Assembly: GCA_951813555.1 (NCBI GenBank)
Contig: OX638344.1
Location: 806,001 to 870,000, forward strand
Direction: 5' to 3'
DNA: 64,000 bases
DNA from: an uncultured Acidimicrobiales bacterium
GTDB lineage: Bacteria; Actinomycetota; Acidimicrobiia; Acidimicrobiales; Bin134
Below the pieces are notes generated by a model, which was not told the DNA's origin, did no database searches, and saw nothing but the letters and a program-made list of their open reading frames with translations. The translations under genes and the position numbers were made by a program. Of this stretch, positions 34,239-42,590 are shown one piece after another. The number at the start of each line of letters is the position of its first letter. Within the stretch, counting starts at the first letter, position 1.

Positions 34239-35278
34239 TGGTCGGGCAGATCAGCCATTTCGGCCAGCGCTCGGGCCGCCGCTTGTACTAGGGGGAAGGC
34301 CAGGCAGGCTCCGGTACCTTCTCCGAGTCGGAGATCGAGGTCCAAAAGTGGAGTCAGGCCCAAGTAATCGAGGAGGATGGACGCGGCCGGCTCGCTGGAA
34401 CGATGGCCGGCAATGGCGTGGGCTGCGGTCCCGGGAGCCAGGGCATCGGCTGCGCACAGGGCGGCCCCGGCAATCACTCCGTCCACGATGTAGGGCACCC
34501 GATTATGGGCGGCGGCCATGTACAGCCCGGCCAAGGCGGCGATCTCCAACCCCCCGGCTGCGGCCAGCTTGTCCAGAGGCTCCAAGCAGTCCTCCGCTCT
34601 CCCGATGGCGGAGGCCACCAATCGGCGCTTGTGGTCGAGCCCCCCTGCCGGGACTCCCGCACCGGAACCGGTGACCTCGTGGGCAGACCACCCGGCAAAC
34701 GCCCCGATCAGCGCCGCCGCCGCCGTGGTATTGCCGATGCCCAAATCACCGCCGATGAGGCAGTCGGCCCCCGCCTCAATTTGCTCAGATGCGATCCGGA
34801 TGCCCACCGCCACGGCCGCCTCGGCCTGCTCGGGAGTCATTGCCGCCCCGGTGGCAATGCTGGCGGTGCCGTCGGCCACTCGCTCAACTCTCACGCCGGA
34901 AAGCGGGGGAAGCGGGCTCTTCACCCCCACGTCTACTACCACCACCTGAGCGCCCACCGCGTCGGCGAACACCGAGATGGCGGCCCCTCCGCTGCTCACC
35001 GTGGCCACCATGGCCGCAGTGATCTCCGAGGGCCATGCGCTGGCTCCGTCGGCCACTACTCCGTGGTCACCGGCGAACACAACGACCACTGGGTTGCGGG
35101 GAGCGGGAGGAGGACAGCGACCCGTGATTCCGGCAAGGTGGACACCCAGCTCTTGCAGACGCCCCAGCGCGCCGGGGGGCATGGCCCGAGTGGTCCACCG
35201 TTGCCGGGCCAACTCCATGGCCTGGACGTCCAGAGGGGGAACCGACGGAAACGGGTGCGACCCCATATCAGCCTTCAC
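34235..35278 (-). CDS. cobT: Nicotinate-nucleotide-dimethylbenzimidazole phosphoribosyltransferase
   Basis: 347 residues. Start GTG at 35278; an ATG at 35266 is also possible. Signature segments VVVFAGDHGVVADGASAWP, SSGGAAISVFA and GGDLGIGNTTAAAALI are the CobT nucleotide-binding motifs, and a C-terminal LRLGEGTGACLAFP carries the catalytic Glu (GEGTGA). Activates the lower-ligand base to its alpha-ribotide. It overlaps cobD by 11 bases and is the last gene of the cobalamin operon. Confidence 0.94.
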   Translation of the reverse strand: MKADMGSHPFPSVPPLDVQAMELARQRWTTRAMPPGALGRLQELGVHLAGITGRCPPPAPRNPVVVVFAGDHGVVADGASAWPSEITAAMVATVSSGGAAISVFADAVGAQVVVVDVGVKSPLPPLSGVRVERVADGTASIATGAAMTPEQAEAAVAVGIRIASEQIEAGADCLIGGDLGIGNTTAAAALIGAFAGWSAHEVTGSGAGVPAGGLDHKRRLVASAIGRAEDCLEPLDKLAAAGGLEIAALAGLYMAAAHNRVPYIVDGVIAGAALCAADALAPGTAAHAIAGHRSSEPAASILLDYLGLTPLLDLDLRLGEGTGACLAFPLVQAAARALAEMADLPDH

Positions 35279-36185
35279 TTTGATCTAATAGCCAGTCAAT
35301 GAGCCATGTCAGCACCAGCAAACCAATCAAGGCAATCTCCACCCGATTGGCGTGCCGGACGGCTGCTTCGATGTCATCGGGCTCTGGACGGGCACCTGTA
35401 CCGAGAAACGGGCGGTTTTCGACCACGCCCTCATAGTCGAGTGGCCCGCCGAGCTTTCGACCCAGCACGGCAGCCATCGCGGCCTCAGCGACACCGGCGT
35501 TGGGCGACGGGTGGGAAGAGGCGTCGTGGCGCACCGCTTTCACAATCTGGCGAATTCGTTCCTGATACAACACGGCAACCAGTGCCGCGAAGATTCGGGC
35601 CGGGATGTAGTTGGCTGCATCGTCAAGGCGGGCTGCGGCCCAGCCGAAGTTCCGATACCGCTCATTTCGCCGCCCGACCATGGCGTCCATGGTGTTGATC
35701 GCCCGATAGGCGGCCGCGCCAGGAGCACCGGCCACTGCGCCCCAGAATGCGGGGGCAATCACCGCATCAACACTGTTCTCGGCAACCGATTCGATGACCG
35801 CGGCGGCTATGCCCGACTCGTCGAGTTCGGCGGGGTCGCGCCCGACTAGCGAGGGAAGTGCGGCCCGGGCCGCAGGTAGGTCTCCGTCGGAGATCGCTTC
35901 TCCGATGCTCAGGGCGGTGCGGCGGAGTTCTCGGCCGGCGGCGGCGACTGCTACCGCAGAGGCCGTTGAGCGCATCATGCGGCCCCCAACTGCACCAATA
36001 GCCACCCCAACTGCGGCATACGCCGCGCCCCGCAGGCGCCGATCAGCCCAAAGCGTGTGTTCGACACGCTCCATGATCTGTCCAAACCCGGCAACCGGAT
36101 GGACATCAGGAGGCGGTTCCCCCACCAATCGGTCGATGAACAAGCCCGCCGCCGCACCCAGGCATCGCCCTCCTAGCCGGCTCAT
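35268..36185 (-). CDS. cobD: Adenosylcobinamide-phosphate synthase CobD/CbiB
   Basis: 305 residues, five or so membrane helices. N-terminal RLVGEPPPDVHPVAGFGQIMERVE and ESVAENSVDAVIAPAFWGAVAGAPGAAAYRAINTMDAM are the CbiB signature; ends LLVLTWLIDWLLD. Joins the aminopropanol phosphate side chain to adenosylcobyric acid. It overlaps cobS by four bases. Needs the Thr-P decarboxylase encoded at 41691 for its substrate. Confidence 0.92.
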   Translation of the reverse strand: MSRLGGRCLGAAAGLFIDRLVGEPPPDVHPVAGFGQIMERVEHTLWADRRLRGAAYAAVGVAIGAVGGRMMRSTASAVAVAAAGRELRRTALSIGEAISDGDLPAARAALPSLVGRDPAELDESGIAAAVIESVAENSVDAVIAPAFWGAVAGAPGAAAYRAINTMDAMVGRRNERYRNFGWAAARLDDAANYIPARIFAALVAVLYQERIRQIVKAVRHDASSHPSPNAGVAEAAMAAVLGRKLGGPLDYEGVVENRPFLGTGARPEPDDIEAAVRHANRVEIALIGLLVLTWLIDWLLDQSEG

Positions 36186-36901
36186 GGGTCGGCCACTAGT
36201 GCAAGCAGCGCGGCGGTTTCAGCCACCATGATCACCGCTCCCAGCACATCGCCGGTAAACCCGCCCAGTCGTCGCCACGCCAACACCACGACCCCGACTG
36301 CTGCTCCCAACGCGACCCCGGCCGCCACTGCACCGGTAATTCCTTCGATCAGCACCAGTGCGGCAATCGCCGGTGCCAGCCACAGTGCCAGCCAACGTCG
36401 GGCGCCGGCCATAAACGGATCGGCCAACCCGCCGGGACGGGCGTAGGGCACGATGGCCGGAACCAGGGCGACCAGGGTGCGGCTGATCGCCCAGATGGGT
36501 ACGAGAGCCAGCGATTCGATGCTGTCAACCGCCAGCGCTGACCATCGAGCCCCCAACACGACCACCACCGCTGCTACGGCGAACGCGCCTACGTCGGGAC
36601 GGCTCATGACATCCAGCCGCCGGTCCCGTTCCATATGGGGAAGCAGACCGTCGGCGCTGTCGGCCAGCCCATCGAGGTGCAATCCCCCGGTAAGCACGAG
36701 GTCGGCAGCCACCACCAGGATTCCAACCACCATCAAGGGCCACAGCTCGCCCGCCCCCCAGTGGACGCCAGCCAAAACCGCCCCCATCCCGGCACCGACC
36801 ATTGGAAACCACCACAAGGCCCGGGCCTGGGGCACCTGGCCTCGGCCGAAGACAGTCAAGAAGGCCACCGCGCCCATCGCTGCCGGCCGTCTCATCGCCA
36901 T
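36182..36901 (-). CDS. cobS: Adenosylcobinamide-GDP ribazoletransferase
   Basis: 239 residues, several membrane helices with the CobS motif GGLHLDGLADSADGLLPHMERDRRLDVMSRPDVGAFA, which holds the conserved Asp-rich metal site (DGLADSADG) of this CDP-alcohol-transferase-like enzyme. Joins GDP-cobinamide to alpha-ribazole to form cobalamin. Start at 36901 overlaps cobU by one base (TGATG). Confidence 0.92.
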   Translation of the reverse strand: MAMRRPAAMGAVAFLTVFGRGQVPQARALWWFPMVGAGMGAVLAGVHWGAGELWPLMVVGILVVAADLVLTGGLHLDGLADSADGLLPHMERDRRLDVMSRPDVGAFAVAAVVVVLGARWSALAVDSIESLALVPIWAISRTLVALVPAIVPYARPGGLADPFMAGARRWLALWLAPAIAALVLIEGITGAVAAGVALGAAVGVVVLAWRRLGGFTGDVLGAVIMVAETAALLALVADP

Positions 36902-37413
36902 CAGACCACCTCATCGGGGCCGGACAACTCGAGGACCCGTCCGGCCACCACCAGCAAGACTCGATCAGCTATGGCAGCAACCTGCTGGTTCAACATCCCC
37001 AGAACATCGACATATCGTCGGCCCAGTTCGCTGGTCGGGTGGACTGCCAGCCCGACCTCTTCAGAGACTATGACAGTGGGGGCATCTCGGCTGGCAACTG
37101 CGGCCAAGAGGTCGTCGGCGTCAACGGCCATATCTGGATGCAGGGTCACCCAAGTGCCCAGCGAGTCGACCAGCACCAGGCTGTCGCTTTCTTTCAGAAC
37201 TCTGGACAGGTCATCGGGCGTCTCGCACTCGACGGTGCTCCAATGGTCGGGACGACGGGACTTGTGGGCCTCGACACGGGCGGCATGGTCGGCATCGCTC
37301 GGATCGACCGCGGCAGTAGCCACATAGACCACTGTCGTATCCAGCGAAGCAGCAATCGACTCCGCAACCCCCGACTTGCCCGAGCGGGTCCCGCCCAGCA
37401 CCAACACGATCAT
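36901..37413 (-). CDS. cobU: Adenosylcobinamide kinase / guanylyltransferase
   Basis: 170 residues from the ATG at 37413, chosen because it overlaps the upstream stop in an ATGA junction; a frame to 37437 would overlap more. P-loop GGTRSGKSGVAE at residues 6-17, then SLGTWVTL, SEEVGLAVHP and GRRYVDVLGMLNQQVA, the CobU signature ending. Phosphorylates adenosylcobinamide and attaches GMP. The His of the guanylylation site is in the DHWSTVE region (residues 55-65). Confidence 0.93.
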   Translation of the reverse strand: MIVLVLGGTRSGKSGVAESIAASLDTTVVYVATAAVDPSDADHAARVEAHKSRRPDHWSTVECETPDDLSRVLKESDSLVLVDSLGTWVTLHPDMAVDADDLLAAVASRDAPTVIVSEEVGLAVHPTSELGRRYVDVLGMLNQQVAAIADRVLLVVAGRVLELSGPDEVV

Positions 37414-38045
37414 GACAAGCCGCCTGTACCCTTCCAAACAGCTTGATGGACCGCCTGGGCGATGCTGGCGCCCACCGTCGACCGGGGTCCGGCGAACTTC
37501 TCGGCATCGGCATGCGCGGGCCAGACAATGGCAATCGCATCACTGGCTGTTCCCGTTCCAGCAATGCCTCTCCCCATCAGAGCCTGGACCTTGGCCTCAG
37601 TCGCGGTGGCCACGGCATTGACTGCCGCTCCGGGTTCAAGACCCACCGGCAGCTGGACTACTGCGTTGATCGTGCCTGGTGCCCATTCTTGGCCGACCGC
37701 AGCGACATCAGCGGCCCAAGTGGGATGGGAAACCCCAACAGTTGCGTCTACCGCTACTCCTGCGTGCTCGGCCCGAGACACCCGATCGACGGCAGCCGAG
37801 GTGAACAGAGCAACACCGGAACCTGCCAGGCCGAGTTCGGCAGCCACCTCGTGGGCGTGGTCTTCCAAGTCGGTCCGGGAGTAGTCCGAGGTGACACCGA
37901 TGTTGACGGCCCAGCCGATCTCCCCCATGCCCCCGCCAACCGCAGCCGACGACACCACCGCCATCGGTGTCTTCCATCGCCACATCAGAATCACCCGATG
38001 TCCTGGGCCGGGGGGATACAGAACGGGGTTGACCAACTCGCTCAA
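37410..38045 (-). CDS. cbiZ: Adenosylcobinamide amidohydrolase CbiZ
   Basis: 211 residues. Conserved elements: GGGMGEIGWAVNIGV near the N-terminus, DRVSRAEHAGVAVDATVGVSHP, and GTGTASDAIAIVWP near the C-terminus. CbiZ removes the aminopropanol side chain from incorrect or incomplete corrinoids, yielding adenosylcobyric acid so that scavenged pseudocobalamin can be rebuilt with the right lower ligand. This marks the operon as a salvage pathway. Overlaps cobO by four bases. Confidence 0.88.
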   Translation of the reverse strand: MSELVNPVLYPPGPGHRVILMWRWKTPMAVVSSAAVGGGMGEIGWAVNIGVTSDYSRTDLEDHAHEVAAELGLAGSGVALFTSAAVDRVSRAEHAGVAVDATVGVSHPTWAADVAAVGQEWAPGTINAVVQLPVGLEPGAAVNAVATATEAKVQALMGRGIAGTGTASDAIAIVWPAHADAEKFAGPRSTVGASIAQAVHQAVWKGTGGLS

Positions 38046-38617
38046 TAGTCGAGGCCCTTCTTGGCCAGGATCTGGCTGTCGAAGGCGTGCTTTACCTTGA
38101 CCATCTCGGTGACGGTGTCGGCCACATCGATCACCTCTTCTGCCATGTCCCGGCCGGTCAGGATCACGCTCACCCGCTCAGGCCGAGACTCCAGCGCGGC
38201 AGCCACGCTAGCGGCGTCGATCCAATCCCAGGTCATGGCGTAGCTAACCTCGTCCAGCACCACCAGGCGATACTGGCCCCCGGCGATGAGCTCGGCCGAG
38301 AACTCCCAAGCGGCCACGGCCATGGCCCGAGACTCGTCGATGTCGTCGGAATCCCAGGTGAACCCGTCGCCGGCCGAGAACCACTGCACCCCAAGCTCGC
38401 GGCACACCTTCTCCTCGCCGGTGTTCCAGTCGCCGCTCTTGAGGAACTGCACCACGGCCACCGGCCAGCTCTGCGACACCGCCCGCAAGATGGTGCCGAA
38501 CGCCGCAGTGGACTTGCCCTTGCCGTCGCCAGTGTTGACCAACACCAGCGAGGAAGCCGTTTTCATGGCCGAAAGGTCGTAGGGACGCTCTTCTTGGGGG
38601 GCAGCGTCGGTGCTCAT
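38042..38617 (-). CDS. cobO: Cob(I)yrinic acid a,c-diamide adenosyltransferase
   Basis: 191 residues. P-loop VNTGDGKGKSTAAFGTILRAV and a LVVLDEVSYAMTW Walker-B-like strand, ending VKHAFDSQILAKKGLDY, the CobA/CobO type. Transfers the 5'-deoxyadenosyl group from ATP to reduced corrinoid. Overlaps the transporter ATPase by four bases, so transport and adenosylation genes are coupled. Confidence 0.93.
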   Translation of the reverse strand: MSTDAAPQEERPYDLSAMKTASSLVLVNTGDGKGKSTAAFGTILRAVSQSWPVAVVQFLKSGDWNTGEEKVCRELGVQWFSAGDGFTWDSDDIDESRAMAVAAWEFSAELIAGGQYRLVVLDEVSYAMTWDWIDAASVAAALESRPERVSVILTGRDMAEEVIDVADTVTEMVKVKHAFDSQILAKKGLDY

Positions 38618-39432
38618 GAGATCTCCTTTTGGGAATGGACTCGACGGCGGGGTGCGGGCAGCACCACCAGCTCGCCGTCGATTGATTGAACAGTAAGCGG
38701 CGTGCCGTACACCGCAGACAGCAGATCAGATTGCAACACCGCCTCGGGGCTGCCCTGGGCCACGATGCGACCGTGGTCGATGAGGATCAAACGATCGGCG
38801 AATCGGCCTGCGGCACTCAGGTCATGCATAGCAGCCAACACGCTGAGACCCTCGGAGCGGCGCAAATCGTCCACCAGTTCCAATACTGAGACCTGATGGC
38901 CCACATCCAGAGCGCTGGTGGGCTCGTCCAGCAGCAGCACGGGACATTGCTGGGCCAGCGCCCGGGCCACCACCACCTGCTGCGCCTCTCCACCCGACAA
39001 AGTGGAGACAAAGCGGTCGGCGAAGGCTGACAGATCCAGGCGGTGCAAGACCGAGGACACGATCTGCCGGTCGACTTGCGATTCTCGGGCCAGCCACCCG
39101 AGGTGCGCAGTCCGCCCCAACAGCACGTACTCGGCCACGGTCATCCCCTTGGGCAATACCGGGAATTGGGGTACCAAGGCGACATCGGCGGCCCTCGGGA
39201 CCCCCCCGTCTCCCAGCGACACCGTGCCGAGATGATCCGTCAGGCCGACGATGGAACGCAGCAAAGTGGACTTGCCAGCTCCGTTCGGGCCGATGATGCC
39301 AAGCCAATCTCCCGCGCCCAATTCCAGATCGACACCGCAGACCACTTCGTGATCACGAAAAGAAACCCGTATGTCCTGACAGGACAGGGCGGGAGCCGAT
39401 GGACGGGTCTTCATCAGCCTGGTGGGGCTCAT
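38614..39432 (-). CDS. btuD: ABC transporter ATP-binding protein, cobalamin type
   Basis: 272 residues from the ATG at 39432 (ATGA overlap with the permease stop); 24 extra bases upstream are open. Walker A GPNGAGKST, Q-loop VPQFPVLP, signature LSGGEAQQ, Walker B VLLLDEPTSALD and H-loop AAMHDLSAAG. The VGLTDHLGTVSL and GSPEAVLQSD segments are typical of corrinoid/iron importers. Cofactor identity comes from the riboswitch and neighbouring genes. Confidence 0.85.
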   Translation of the reverse strand: MSPTRLMKTRPSAPALSCQDIRVSFRDHEVVCGVDLELGAGDWLGIIGPNGAGKSTLLRSIVGLTDHLGTVSLGDGGVPRAADVALVPQFPVLPKGMTVAEYVLLGRTAHLGWLARESQVDRQIVSSVLHRLDLSAFADRFVSTLSGGEAQQVVVARALAQQCPVLLLDEPTSALDVGHQVSVLELVDDLRRSEGLSVLAAMHDLSAAGRFADRLILIDHGRIVAQGSPEAVLQSDLLSAVYGTPLTVQSIDGELVVLPAPRRRVHSQKEIS

Positions 39433-40526
39433 GTGGTGCTCCACCGGTCGCGCCACAGCACCAGGCCGAAAAACGGCGCTCCAACAAACGCGGTCAAGAT
39501 CCCCACCGGTAACTCCGATGGGGCCAGCAGGGTGCGGGCACCGATGTCGACGAATGCCAAGAACGCCGCCCCCACCAACGCGGAGAGAGGCACGATCACC
39601 CGGTAACTATGGCTGATCAGCAAGCGGACGATGTGGGGGACGACCAAACCCACAAAGGCGATCAAGCCGCTCACCGACACCGCGGCCGCGGTCAACAATG
39701 AGGCGGCGACGATCACCGTCAGGCGTGAGCGCACCGGGTCGAGGCCCAACGAGCGAGCCTCATCGTCGCCCACCCGCAGCACATCGAGATGGCGCCTATG
39801 AACGAAGAGCACCGCTCCGCAGACCGCAGCGTAGGGCAGCAAGAGCCAGATCTGCTTCCATCCGGTGGTGTTGAGCTGCCCGAACAGCCACGACAGCACT
39901 TCTCGCGCTCGGTTCTCGTCCAGTTGCTGGATGGCATAGGTCTGCGCCGCGGAGAAGAGAGCGGCCATGGCTACGCCCCCGAGCAGCAGCGTGGCCGGCG
40001 ATGCCCCCCCACCCCGGGCGATGGCCATCGATGCCAGCACCGCCACCAGCGCCCCGATGAAAGCCGCGGCTGGCACGGTGTCAAATGGGCCCCAACCCAG
40101 GTCGAGTCCGAATCCCAAAGCCAGCACCGCGCCGAATCCTGCCCCGGCCGAAACGCCAAGCAAGTAGGGATCGGCCAGCGGATTCCGGAACACTCCCTGA
40201 TAAGCCGCACCGGCCACGCCGAGAGATCCTCCCACCAGCATGCCCAGCACCAGACGGGGGAGCCGGATCTCAAACAGGATGCTCTCCTGGGTAGCCGACA
40301 GCGTCGACTCCACACCGAGCAGCGGGATCCAGCCGAACAAGGAGGCGAACACTCCCTTGACCGGCAACCCGGCAGCCCCGCTTGTGGCGCTAAGCAGCCC
40401 CACGGCAAACAGAATCACCAATCCGATCAGAGTGGCGGTGACCGACAGTCCGAAGGCCCGCCGCACTGCCGGATGAGCGGAATCGCTGTCCGTCAGGGCG
40501 GTAGTCGGGTAGGAGGCTTCGGCCAT
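39429..40526 (-). CDS. btuC: ABC transporter permease, BtuC/FecCD type
   Basis: 365 residues with about ten membrane helices. FecCD family segments: RLPRLVLGMLVGGSLGVAGAAYQGVFRNPLADPYLLGVSAGAGFG, GLVVPHIVRLLI and APFFGLVLWR. The conserved RNPLADP loop contacts the ATPase. Together with the ATPase and the binding protein it imports a corrinoid. Overlaps the ATPase gene by four bases; starts nine bases after the binding-protein gene stop. Confidence 0.9.
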   Translation of the reverse strand: MAEASYPTTALTDSDSAHPAVRRAFGLSVTATLIGLVILFAVGLLSATSGAAGLPVKGVFASLFGWIPLLGVESTLSATQESILFEIRLPRLVLGMLVGGSLGVAGAAYQGVFRNPLADPYLLGVSAGAGFGAVLALGFGLDLGWGPFDTVPAAAFIGALVAVLASMAIARGGGASPATLLLGGVAMAALFSAAQTYAIQQLDENRAREVLSWLFGQLNTTGWKQIWLLLPYAAVCGAVLFVHRRHLDVLRVGDDEARSLGLDPVRSRLTVIVAASLLTAAAVSVSGLIAFVGLVVPHIVRLLISHSYRVIVPLSALVGAAFLAFVDIGARTLLAPSELPVGILTAFVGAPFFGLVLWRDRWSTT

Positions 40527-40535
40527 GAGCGTGCC

Positions 40536-41534
40536 CTATGAAACCGTAACGGCCACCGATTGCAGGGCCTCGGCTACCGCGTTGATGAACTGGGGCAGCC
40601 GCGGACCCCATCGAGAGGCGATGTCGGCGTTGACCACGACGATGTTGCCGTTGCGCACCGCAGCCACTTCGCCCCAACCGGGGCGGGCAGCCACATCTTC
40701 GGCGGTGTAGCCCACAAGATCGGTGATCACAATCAGCTCGGGGTTGGCTTCGACAATGTACTCCTCGGTGAGCTGGGGATATCCGTATCCGTCGGCGTCG
40801 GCCTCGTCGGCGATGTTGATTGCCCCCATCGCGGCGTAGACCGCCCCGATGAAGCTGTTCGAGCTGACCGAGAAATACGTGTTGTCCAACTCGTGGTACA
40901 CCCGCACCGGCACATCGGGAGCGGCGGCCAATGCGGCATCGATTTCGCCTCGCAAGTCGGCCACCAGCGCGGCCGCCTCGTCTACTCGGCCAACGGCGAT
41001 TCCCAGTTCGGCGATTGAGGCAAAACCACCCTCAAGATCCACTGGTGCCGAACTAAGGAGCACTTCAACTCCGACGGCGTCCATTCCAGCCATTAGATCG
41101 TTGGCGTCGTTGGCGATCACCACGAGATCGGGTTCGTAGGACAACACCGCCTCAACGTTGGGATCCCATCCCGATAGGTCGGTAACGGGGGCCTCCGGCG
41201 GGTAGTAGGAGAACTGGTCCACCGCCACCACCTGATCGCCCGCACCGATCGCGAACAAGATCTCGGTCGCGGTAGGCGACAGTGACACGATCCGCTGGGG
41301 TCTCTGGGGCGCAGCTCTAGTGGGGGTCGGCTCAGGCGCAGGCTCCTCCGACGGCGGCGGAGCAGTCTCAGTCGGGGCCGGTTCGCGCGCAGGCGCCTCA
41401 GTCGGGGCCGGTTCGGGCGCAGGCTGCTCAGTTGCCTGTACTTCGGCAGCATCGTCATCGTTGCCGCAGCTAGCGCCCAAGAGGGCGAGCGCAAGCAGCA
41501 GCACGGAGAAGAGACGGAACGGACGTCGGGGCAT
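40536..41534 (-). CDS. btuF: Cobalamin/corrinoid-binding lipoprotein
   Basis: 332 residues from the ATG at 41534: the in-frame GTG six bases upstream lies in the ribosome site AGGAGGTGA itself. Signal MPRRPFRLFSVLLLALALLG with lipobox (GASC), a Pro/Glu/Thr-rich linker of about 55 residues, then a periplasmic-binding domain of the BtuF/TroA type (IVSLSPTATEILFAIGAGDQVV, DLSGWDPNVEAVLSYEPDLVVI). First gene after the riboswitch; its ribosome site can be hidden by the expression platform. Confidence 0.87.
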   Translation of the reverse strand: MPRRPFRLFSVLLLALALLGASCGNDDDAAEVQATEQPAPEPAPTEAPAREPAPTETAPPPSEEPAPEPTPTRAAPQRPQRIVSLSPTATEILFAIGAGDQVVAVDQFSYYPPEAPVTDLSGWDPNVEAVLSYEPDLVVIANDANDLMAGMDAVGVEVLLSSAPVDLEGGFASIAELGIAVGRVDEAAALVADLRGEIDAALAAAPDVPVRVYHELDNTYFSVSSNSFIGAVYAAMGAINIADEADADGYGYPQLTEEYIVEANPELIVITDLVGYTAEDVAARPGWGEVAAVRNGNIVVVNADIASRWGPRLPQFINAVAEALQSVAVTVS

Positions 41535-41540
41535 ATTCAC

Positions 41541-41586
41541 CTCCTGTAGATCGAGGAACGGAAGCTCGATCGGCAGGAGCCCTGCC
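41541..41586 (-). promoter_or_regulatory. Riboswitch expression platform: alternative hairpins over the btuF ribosome site
   Basis: In RNA terms CUCCUG (41574-41579) can pair with the CAGGAG of the ribosome site (41541-41546), with an inner stem GAUCGAG/CUCGAUC (41565-41571 with 41549-41555), hiding the site. Alternatively GGCAGG (41581-41586) pairs with CCUGCC (41572-41577) in a tight hairpin that breaks the first structure and frees the site. The two cannot coexist, as expected for a translational on/off switch driven by the aptamer just upstream. Confidence 0.55.
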
Positions 41587-41628
41587 CTCGAACCAACCCA
41601 ACCCTCGGGGCTTATGGCTCGTTTCAGC

Positions 41629-41705
41629 GCAAAGCTCGACCGGACTCGCTGGCTCAGGGCCAGTTCACCGTTGCGGGACAGTGCCGGAATCTAACCGGAC
41701 TTCGC
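41629..41705 (-). ncRNA. Cobalamin riboswitch aptamer, overlapping the cobC stop codon
   Basis: Short class II-like aptamer of about 77 bases. P1 is GCGAAG (41700-41705) with CUUUGC (41629-41634). The core reads CCGGUUAGAUUCCGG, then CACUGUCCCGCAACGGUGAA, then a CUGGC/GCCAG hairpin, then the B12-box-like AGUCCGGUCGAGC (41634-41648). The conserved CUGUCCCGCAAC and paired-strand layout match cobalamin aptamers. The P1 5' strand and the first loop include the last codons and TAG of cobC (41691-41693), so aptamer folding and termination of cobC translation share bases. Controls the transport and salvage genes downstream. Confidence 0.8.
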
Positions 41706-42590
41706 CTCCACGCCGGCCCGAATCATAGCCGACTCCAGGCGAGCCAACCCCTCCGAATCCGGCACTCCTATTCGCACATACTCCGACAACCCAAAACTGG
41801 AGCAATCCCGAACCACAACCCCAAGCGGCGCCAACTGTTCCCGCAACCCAGGGGCACGAACCAATACCCATGGTGCATCGGCATCCTCTACAACGAACCC
41901 GCGACGTCGAAACACCTCTGCCAACTCCTTGCGAGCAGTGGCGATGGCTTCCGACCAGGCCGGCAAGTCAGCCGACTCCAAGAGCTCCGGCAGCGCCGAC
42001 ACCGCCAGCGAGCCAACCGACCACTGGGGTTGGTGGCGGGAAAACCGCTCCACGTCGTCGGCAATGATGTAGCCGAGCCGCAGGCCGGGAGAGGCAAACA
42101 CCTTGGTCAGTGAGCCCACCACGACAGCGTCCCGTCGCGCCGTCCATCTCCCAGTGGCAAGCGGATAGAACGCCTCATCCCACACGTCTGCGGTCTCGCC
42201 GAAGCCGGCCAAGCGCCCGCTGGGATTGTGGGGGTCGCTGCGCCACACCGGCCCGTCGGAGTTGCGGGGATGCAGACCGAATTCGGGCTCGGCCCATACC
42301 CGGCCGCCGATATCTTGGGCCACCAACGAGATGGCCTCGCTGCCCCCATTGGTCAGGATGACGCGATGGGGGTCGACGCCGAGGGCGTCGGCCAGGAGCC
42401 GAGCGGCTTCCCGCGGGTCGGGGTATCGACGCACAGCATCGAGATGGCGGGCCAGCATCGACGCCACATCAGGAGCGAACGGATTGGGACTCTGCGACAG
42501 GTCGAGGACAGATTGGGGGTCGATACCCAGTGCCCGGGCAATGCGAGGGCCGTCTCCGCCGTGAGGACCGGCAAGAGGGATGTCGGGCAA
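41691..42590 (-). CDS. cobC: Threonine-phosphate decarboxylase / cobalamin aminotransferase CobC
   Basis: 299 residues. PLP-dependent class I aminotransferase fold: LTNGGSEAISLVA for the cofactor phosphate, WDEAFYPLA for the pyridine-ring Asp, and SLTKVFASPGLRLGY with the Schiff-base Lys. Length is short for the family but all key motifs are present. Makes the aminopropanol phosphate used by CobD. It abuts mdh (next base) and ends inside the riboswitch. The order suggests it is transcribed before the switch, while the remaining corrinoid genes are under it. Confidence 0.88.
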   Translation of the reverse strand: MPDIPLAGPHGGDGPRIARALGIDPQSVLDLSQSPNPFAPDVASMLARHLDAVRRYPDPREAARLLADALGVDPHRVILTNGGSEAISLVAQDIGGRVWAEPEFGLHPRNSDGPVWRSDPHNPSGRLAGFGETADVWDEAFYPLATGRWTARRDAVVVGSLTKVFASPGLRLGYIIADDVERFSRHQPQWSVGSLAVSALPELLESADLPAWSEAIATARKELAEVFRRRGFVVEDADAPWVLVRAPGLREQLAPLGVVVRDCSSFGLSEYVRIGVPDSEGLARLESAMIRAGVEAKSG

